Of a stretch of DNA of 9,101 nt, positions 5,474 through 9,101 are shown piece after piece. A program made the translations under genes and the position numbers. Within the stretch, counting starts at the first letter, position 1. Each line of letters opens with the position of its first letter. Source of the stretch: CAYURP01 sp964447175 (lineage in GTDB: Bacteria > Zixibacteria > MSB-5A5 > SM23-73-2); contig CAYURP010000067.1 in assembly GCA_964447175.1 (NCBI GenBank), positions 1-9,101 of the forward strand, given 5' to 3'. A model generated the notes under the pieces. It worked only from the letters and a program-made list of their open reading frames with translations, was not told where the DNA came from and ran no database searches.

Positions 5474-6691
5474 ATGTTAATTTTCAGAATAGCCTGGCGC
5501 AATATCTTCCGGCAGAAGAGAAGGACTATGCTTACGGTGCTGACTATGTTCGGAGGTTTCACTCTTTCTGCCATTTCCATAGGGTGGGCCGACGGCACCT
5601 ATAACCGGATCATTGAAATATTCACCCGCAATCGGCTGGGTCATATCCAGGTGCACGCTCGGGGTTATCTGGATAAACCGTCCTTGTATAAAATTATCCA
5701 GGATTACCAGAAAGTGGGTGAGAAAATAGAAAAGGTTAAGGGTGTCCAGAATTGGTCTCCGCGAGTTTACGCAGCAGGACTGGCTTCAGTGGGAGAGAAG
5801 AGTGCTGGAGTCCAAATTACGGGAATTGATCCGGAAAAGGAGACCCGAGCAACCCGGTTTGACAAGAAAGTGATTCAGGGAAGAAATTTCTCCATATCTC
5901 CCTTAAATGAGGCAATTCTGGGAAAGGGCTTGGCCAAGACCTTACAGGCTGAAATTGGGGATACTGTGGTGATCGTATCCCAGGGGGCTGACGGCTCCAT
6001 TGCCAATGACCTTTATACCATTGTGGGCATAACCGAGAGTGGGGATGCTACCCTGGATCGGATCTCTTTTTATCTTCGCTTAAAAGATGCCCAGGCATTG
6101 CTGGTTTTGGGGAATGCCGTGCATGAGATAATCGTGATCGCAGAAAAGTTAAATCAGGTGAAGATGCTCACCCAGCGAATTTCACAGGTGCTGGATGACC
6201 CGAACTTGGAGGTCTCCCCCTGGCAAGAGTTTGCCAGATCGTTTTACGTGGCAATGCAGGCAGACAAACAGGGAGCCTGGATTATGGTTTTCATAGTCAT
6301 TCTGGTGGTGGCTATTGGCGTGCTTAATACTGTGCTGATGACCGTGCTGGAGCGAACCCGGGAATATGGCTTGATGCGAGCCATAGGCACCCAACCCCGA
6401 CAAATCTTCAAACTGGTGCTGCTTGAGGTTGCTCTGATGGCTTGCATAGGTATTTTGATCGGCACGGCTTTGAGCCTTCCCATAAACTATCTTTTATCCC
6501 AGCATGGTATCCCGATGCCTCAGAGCTTCACTTACGGGGGAATGGAATTCACCCATTACTATTCAACGGTAAACGTTCACAGCCTTTCCATACCCGGGAT
6601 AACTGTCATGCTTTCGGCTCTGGTGATAAGTGTCCTTCCGGCACTTAAGGCAGCAAAAGTCGCCCCATCCCGGGCGTTGAGGATGCATTAA
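5474..6691 (+). CDS. FtsX/MacB-type ABC transporter permease (first of two)
   Basis: A 405-residue inner-membrane protein with the LolC/LolE/MacB layout: an amphipathic basic N-terminus (AWRNIFRQKRRT), TM1 at about 18-39, a periplasmic domain of about 225 residues (40-265), then TM2 (268-291), TM3 (315-340) and TM4 (373-393). The FtsX core signatures are VLNTVLMTVLERTREYGLMRAIGT (283-306, cytoplasmic coupling region) and the closing LPALKAAKVAPSRALR. The family does not transport across the membrane in the usual way; it works by mechanotransmission, moving the periplasmic domain to extract or hand over lipids or lipoproteins. The ribosome binding site is weak (GAGAAGAAAAG) and the gene lies 12 nt past the LolA-like gene, so coupled translation is plausible. 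It pairs with the paralogue at 6710 as a likely heterodimer. Confidence 0.92.
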   Translation: MLIFRIAWRNIFRQKRRTMLTVLTMFGGFTLSAISIGWADGTYNRIIEIFTRNRLGHIQVHARGYLDKPSLYKIIQDYQKVGEKIEKVKGVQNWSPRVYAAGLASVGEKSAGVQITGIDPEKETRATRFDKKVIQGRNFSISPLNEAILGKGLAKTLQAEIGDTVVIVSQGADGSIANDLYTIVGITESGDATLDRISFYLRLKDAQALLVLGNAVHEIIVIAEKLNQVKMLTQRISQVLDDPNLEVSPWQEFARSFYVAMQADKQGAWIMVFIVILVVAIGVLNTVLMTVLERTREYGLMRAIGTQPRQIFKLVLLEVALMACIGILIGTALSLPINYLLSQHGIPMPQSFTYGGMEFTHYYSTVNVHSLSIPGITVMLSALVISVLPALKAAKVAPSRALRMH

Positions 6692-6697
6692 AAAATG

Positions 6698-6703
6698 AGG
6701 TGA
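6698..6703 (+). promoter_or_regulatory. Ribosome binding site fixing a TTG start
   Basis: AGGTGA ends 6 nt before the TTG at 6710. The in-frame ATG at 6695 is followed by AGG and then TGA (6701-6703), so it cannot start the gene. No other in-frame start lies between that TGA and 6710. Confidence 0.7.
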
Positions 6704-6709
6704 GCTTTT

Positions 6710-7933
6710 TTGTTATACTTAAAACTTGCCATAAGAAATATCTTCCGCAACAAACGCCGAACCCTGATCGCAGGAAGCGCTATCGGCATTGGCTTAGCAG
6801 CACTTATCTTCACAGATGCCCTGATCATCGGAATGGAGAGGAATATGATCGCCTCTGCCACTGAATCGTTTTTAGGGGAGGGGCAGATTCATAGCAAAAA
6901 TTTCAGGGAGTCCTTTGAGGTGGAGAAAACCATAGTAAATAAGCCCGAGGTAATCAAAAAACTTCAAGAGGAAAAAATCGTAAGTCGGTTTACCCAGCGG
7001 ACCCTCGCATTTGCCATGATTACCTCTCCGGCTAACTTAGCATCCGTGACCATGGTGGGCATTCAGCCAGAGACGGAGCAATACTTGTCCCAGATAGACG
7101 AAGCCATAATCTCTGGTAACTACTTTTCAGGTGAGAGTGAACACGACATCGTTATCGGCGATAAGTTAGCAGAAATTATGGAGGTGGAGCTGGGGAGCAG
7201 GGTGGTGCTGACCGTAGCTCAAGCCTACACCGGGAACCTGACCCAGGAGATGTTTCACGTCTCAGGCATTTATCATCTCAACATCAAGGAAATGGATCAG
7301 GCTATGGCTTTTATACGTCTGCCAGAGGCGCAAAAGATGCTGGGCTTGGATGACCAGATACATGAGATCGCCTTGCGCTTTACCCAGAGCAGTTACAGTC
7401 GGGACCAGAATTTATCCTTCTGGGAACGCTACTCCAGAGGTGGAAACGAGGCAGTAAGCTGGGTTGTGCTTCTGCCTGAGGTGGAGGCTGCTTTCGAGCT
7501 TTCGCACTTTGCCACCTTCTTTGTGGGATTGATCCTTTTCGGGGTAGTAGCCCTGGGCATTGTCAACACTCTTTTTATGTCGCTTCATGAGCGGATGTTC
7601 GAGTTCGGAGTGATGCGGGCTGTGGGAACCAACCCATCGAGGATGGCTCAGCTTATAATTTTGGAAGCCGGAGCCCTGGCAGTAATAAGTATAGCACTGG
7701 GATTGATCATAGGGTTTGTGGTCACCTGGATATTTATGAATACCGGAATCAATTATACCGGCATTGAGTTTTCCGGAGTAACCTTCCGCAAACTCATTTA
7801 CCCGGTGCTTGAAATCAAGCAGTTTATAATCTATCCTCTGGCAGTTTTCTTTTTTACGGTTTTAGTAGGGTTTTTTCCTGCCCTATCCGCAGCTAAACTT
7901 ACTCCGGCCAAAGCCATGCGCCGGAGCCTATAG
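6710..7933 (+). CDS. FtsX/MacB-type ABC transporter permease (second, paralogous)
   Basis: A 407-residue inner-membrane protein with the same plan as the preceding permease: basic N-terminus (AIRNIFRNKRRT), TM1 about 18-41, a periplasmic domain of about 220 residues, TM2 (267-290), TM3 (315-343) and TM4 (371-395). The FtsX signature is GIVNTLFMSLHERMFEFG followed by VMRAVGTNPSR, and it ends with FPALSAAKLTPAKAMRR. The TTG start is supported by AGGTGA upstream and by alignment with the first permease (MLIFRIAWRNIFR versus MLYLKLAIRNIFR), so both begin at the same residue. A stop codon upstream blocks any longer version. Two different permeases beside one ATPase recall LolC plus LolE with LolD. 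The periplasmic domains differ between the two, which suggests a division between cargo capture and binding of the LolA-like carrier; that division is inference. Confidence 0.92.
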   Translation: MLYLKLAIRNIFRNKRRTLIAGSAIGIGLAALIFTDALIIGMERNMIASATESFLGEGQIHSKNFRESFEVEKTIVNKPEVIKKLQEEKIVSRFTQRTLAFAMITSPANLASVTMVGIQPETEQYLSQIDEAIISGNYFSGESEHDIVIGDKLAEIMEVELGSRVVLTVAQAYTGNLTQEMFHVSGIYHLNIKEMDQAMAFIRLPEAQKMLGLDDQIHEIALRFTQSSYSRDQNLSFWERYSRGGNEAVSWVVLLPEVEAAFELSHFATFFVGLILFGVVALGIVNTLFMSLHERMFEFGVMRAVGTNPSRMAQLIILEAGALAVISIALGLIIGFVVTWIFMNTGINYTGIEFSGVTFRKLIYPVLEIKQFIIYPLAVFFFTVLVGFFPALSAAKLTPAKAMRRSL

Positions 7934-7945
7934 GAGAATACACAT

Positions 7946-8650
7946 ATGTCAGAAGAAAACAAAAAGGATTTGATTGTTACTCAGTCAGTCACCAAGGTTT
8001 ACCGGGATGATGGGGTACCGGTGGAGGCGATAAGAGGAATTGACCTTAAAATTAAATATAGGGAATTTACAGCCATTGTTGGTCCTTCCGGTTCAGGCAA
8101 GACCACGTTTTTGAACATAATTTCAGGACTGGACTTTCCTTCAAGTGGTGAGGTGTGGCTGGCAGGCAGAAAGCTCTCCGATATGAGCAGCCGGGAGCTC
8201 TCAGATTTTCGCCGGGATCACATCGGGTTTATCTTCCAGGCTTACAATTTAATTCCGGTATTGACAGTAGAGGAGAACGTGGAGTATATCATGCTCCTGC
8301 AAAAAGCTCCCAGGACTGAAAGGCATAAAAGAGTAGAGAAAATCTTAGCAGAGGTGGGTCTGGAAGGTTTTGCCAACAGGTTGCCCACCAAGCTCTCAGG
8401 TGGCCAGCAACAAAGAGCTGCAGTGGCGCGTGCCATTCTCTCCCAGCCCTCCTTGATCCTGGCAGATGAGCCAACTGCCAACCTTGACTCCAGAACCGGT
8501 ATAGAGCTATTGGATATGATGCGCCAATTAAACCAAAAAAGCGGTATAACCTTCATTTTCTCCACGCATGATCCGAAGATAATGGAGCGAGCCAGGCGAC
8601 TGATAACTCTCGAAGATGGCAAAGTAGAAAGCGATGAGGTCAAAAGCTGA
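7946..8650 (+). CDS. LolD/MacB-type ABC transporter ATP-binding protein
   Basis: A complete 234-residue ATPase with every motif intact: Walker A GPSGSGKT (46-53), Q-loop Gln98 in FQAYNLIP, signature LSGGQQQR (150-157), Walker B LILADE (170-175, catalytic Glu175), D-loop NLDS (179-182) and H-loop His208 in STHD. The FQAYNLIP and SGLDFPSSGEV segments are characteristic of the MacB/LolD subfamily that powers FtsX-type permeases. AGGAGA at 7932-7937 overlaps the stop codon of the preceding permease and lies 8 nt before the ATG, consistent with tight co-expression. The protein has no membrane segment and should sit on the cytoplasmic face, binding the coupling helices of the two permeases. The assignment to the family is firm; the transported substrate is unknown. 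Confidence 0.96.
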   Translation: MSEENKKDLIVTQSVTKVYRDDGVPVEAIRGIDLKIKYREFTAIVGPSGSGKTTFLNIISGLDFPSSGEVWLAGRKLSDMSSRELSDFRRDHIGFIFQAYNLIPVLTVEENVEYIMLLQKAPRTERHKRVEKILAEVGLEGFANRLPTKLSGGQQQRAAVARAILSQPSLILADEPTANLDSRTGIELLDMMRQLNQKSGITFIFSTHDPKIMERARRLITLEDGKVESDEVKS

Positions 8651-8686
8651 TCTAAAATTAATAACCTGATAAATATGGATTAAGAT

Positions 8687-9101
8687 ATGAAAAGGTCTGG
8701 GATATTTTTTCTCTTGATGATTCTTCTTATGTCTTTTTCAGGGACTTTACCTGCCTCAGACAGGATTTCCCTCACGGGCTACTACAAAAACTACTCCGTT
8801 GTCTTAGACCAGCCGGAGGTTAAAAACCTGCCGGAGATGGATCAATCGATTAAGGGATCAGTAACCAATCGACTAAGGCTTAACATTTTCCACAAAGCTT
8901 GCAGTTGGATGTCGCTGAATATGGCCTATGATCTTTCTTCTGTGGTACAGGACAAGTCACTTTTTGAAGATCAGATTCTGAAACTTGGCATTAAAGCTCA
9001 GACCTATCGTGCTTTTGACCTTGCTTCCCGCCTTTACCCGGAGAAAAGTAAAAAGATCAATAGCTTCGTAGTGTCTCAAAACCTGGATCGTTTATTCATA
9101 A
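8687..9101 (+). CDS. Probable outer-membrane beta-barrel protein, N-terminal part only
   Basis: The frame opens at ATG 8687 and stays open to the window edge (138 codons). A signal peptide (MKRSGIFFLLMILLMSFSGTLPA, cleavage near residue 23) is followed by alternating polar and hydrophobic residues typical of barrel strands: RISLTGYYKNYSVVL, SVTNRLRLNIF and WMSLNMAYDLSSVVQ. The end, VVSQNLDRLFI, resembles the first strands of alginate-export-like or similar porin-type proteins, where NLDRLYL commonly precedes a GRQ motif; that motif would lie outside the window. A modest GGAT lies 7 nt before the ATG, and the gene starts 36 nt past the ATPase, so it is probably the last seen member of the same operon. 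If it is a barrel it would be the outer-membrane partner of the LolA-like carrier system. Family membership is an impression and not proven. Confidence 0.65.
   Translation, partial: MKRSGIFFLLMILLMSFSGTLPASDRISLTGYYKNYSVVLDQPEVKNLPEMDQSIKGSVTNRLRLNIFHKACSWMSLNMAYDLSSVVQDKSLFEDQILKLGIKAQTYRAFDLASRLYPEKSKKINSFVVSQNLDRLFI

Noticed and set aside
8242..8643. Minus-strand open frames opposite the ATPase gene
   Set aside because: The plus-strand frame carries every ABC ATPase motif; the antisense frames have no recognisable content.

Overview
The window looks like chromosomal DNA of a diderm (Gram-negative type) bacterium, probably an uncultured lineage in or near the Bacteroidetes/Chlorobi/Fibrobacteres group or an allied candidate phylum. 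The evidence is a surface protein ending in a domain of the type IX secretion / FlgD-like C-terminal family (hallmark YQNYPNPFNP ... GQKV ... ASGIYFYKL ... KKMLLLK), an operon with a LolA-like periplasmic protein, and a following gene that looks like an outer-membrane barrel. The phylum assignment is inference; no marker gene is present.

Left part (1-4027, minus strand): two large genes for exported beta-propeller repeat proteins lie in tandem. The left one runs off the window edge. It has a signal peptide followed by at least nine FG-GAP (integrin-alpha-type) repeats of 58 residues, each with a calcium-binding-type DxDxDGxxD loop, and many repeats are nearly identical at DNA level. The right one (714 aa) has a signal peptide, 13 clear LVIVD-type repeats plus a degenerate one, an acidic linker and the C-terminal sorting-type domain. 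Each is preceded by a similar promoter box (CCTTGACAT) about 113 nt upstream of the start codon.

Middle (4028-4678): an AT-rich, non-coding divergent region. It holds the minus-strand promoter of the LVIVD gene, a perfect 12-bp palindrome of a dispersed-repeat type, a terminator-like hairpin with a U8 tail on the minus strand that belongs to no recognisable gene (possible small RNA), the 3' half of a tRNA with a CAU anticodon (possible integration scar), and a near-perfect sigma-70-type promoter (TTGACA-17-TATAAT) reading right.

Right part (4679-9101, plus strand): one apparent operon encodes a LolA-like outer-membrane lipoprotein-sorting family protein, two paralogous FtsX/MacB-type permeases, a LolD/MacB-type ATPase, and the start of a probable outer-membrane beta-barrel protein. 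Together they suggest a trans-envelope path: the ATPase and two permeases extract a lipid or lipoprotein-like substrate from the inner membrane, the LolA-like protein carries it across the periplasm, and the barrel is the outer-membrane partner. The cargo cannot be read from sequence. I see no CRISPR, defence or toxin-antitoxin system; the least explained DNA is the 4.1-4.6 kb intergenic region.
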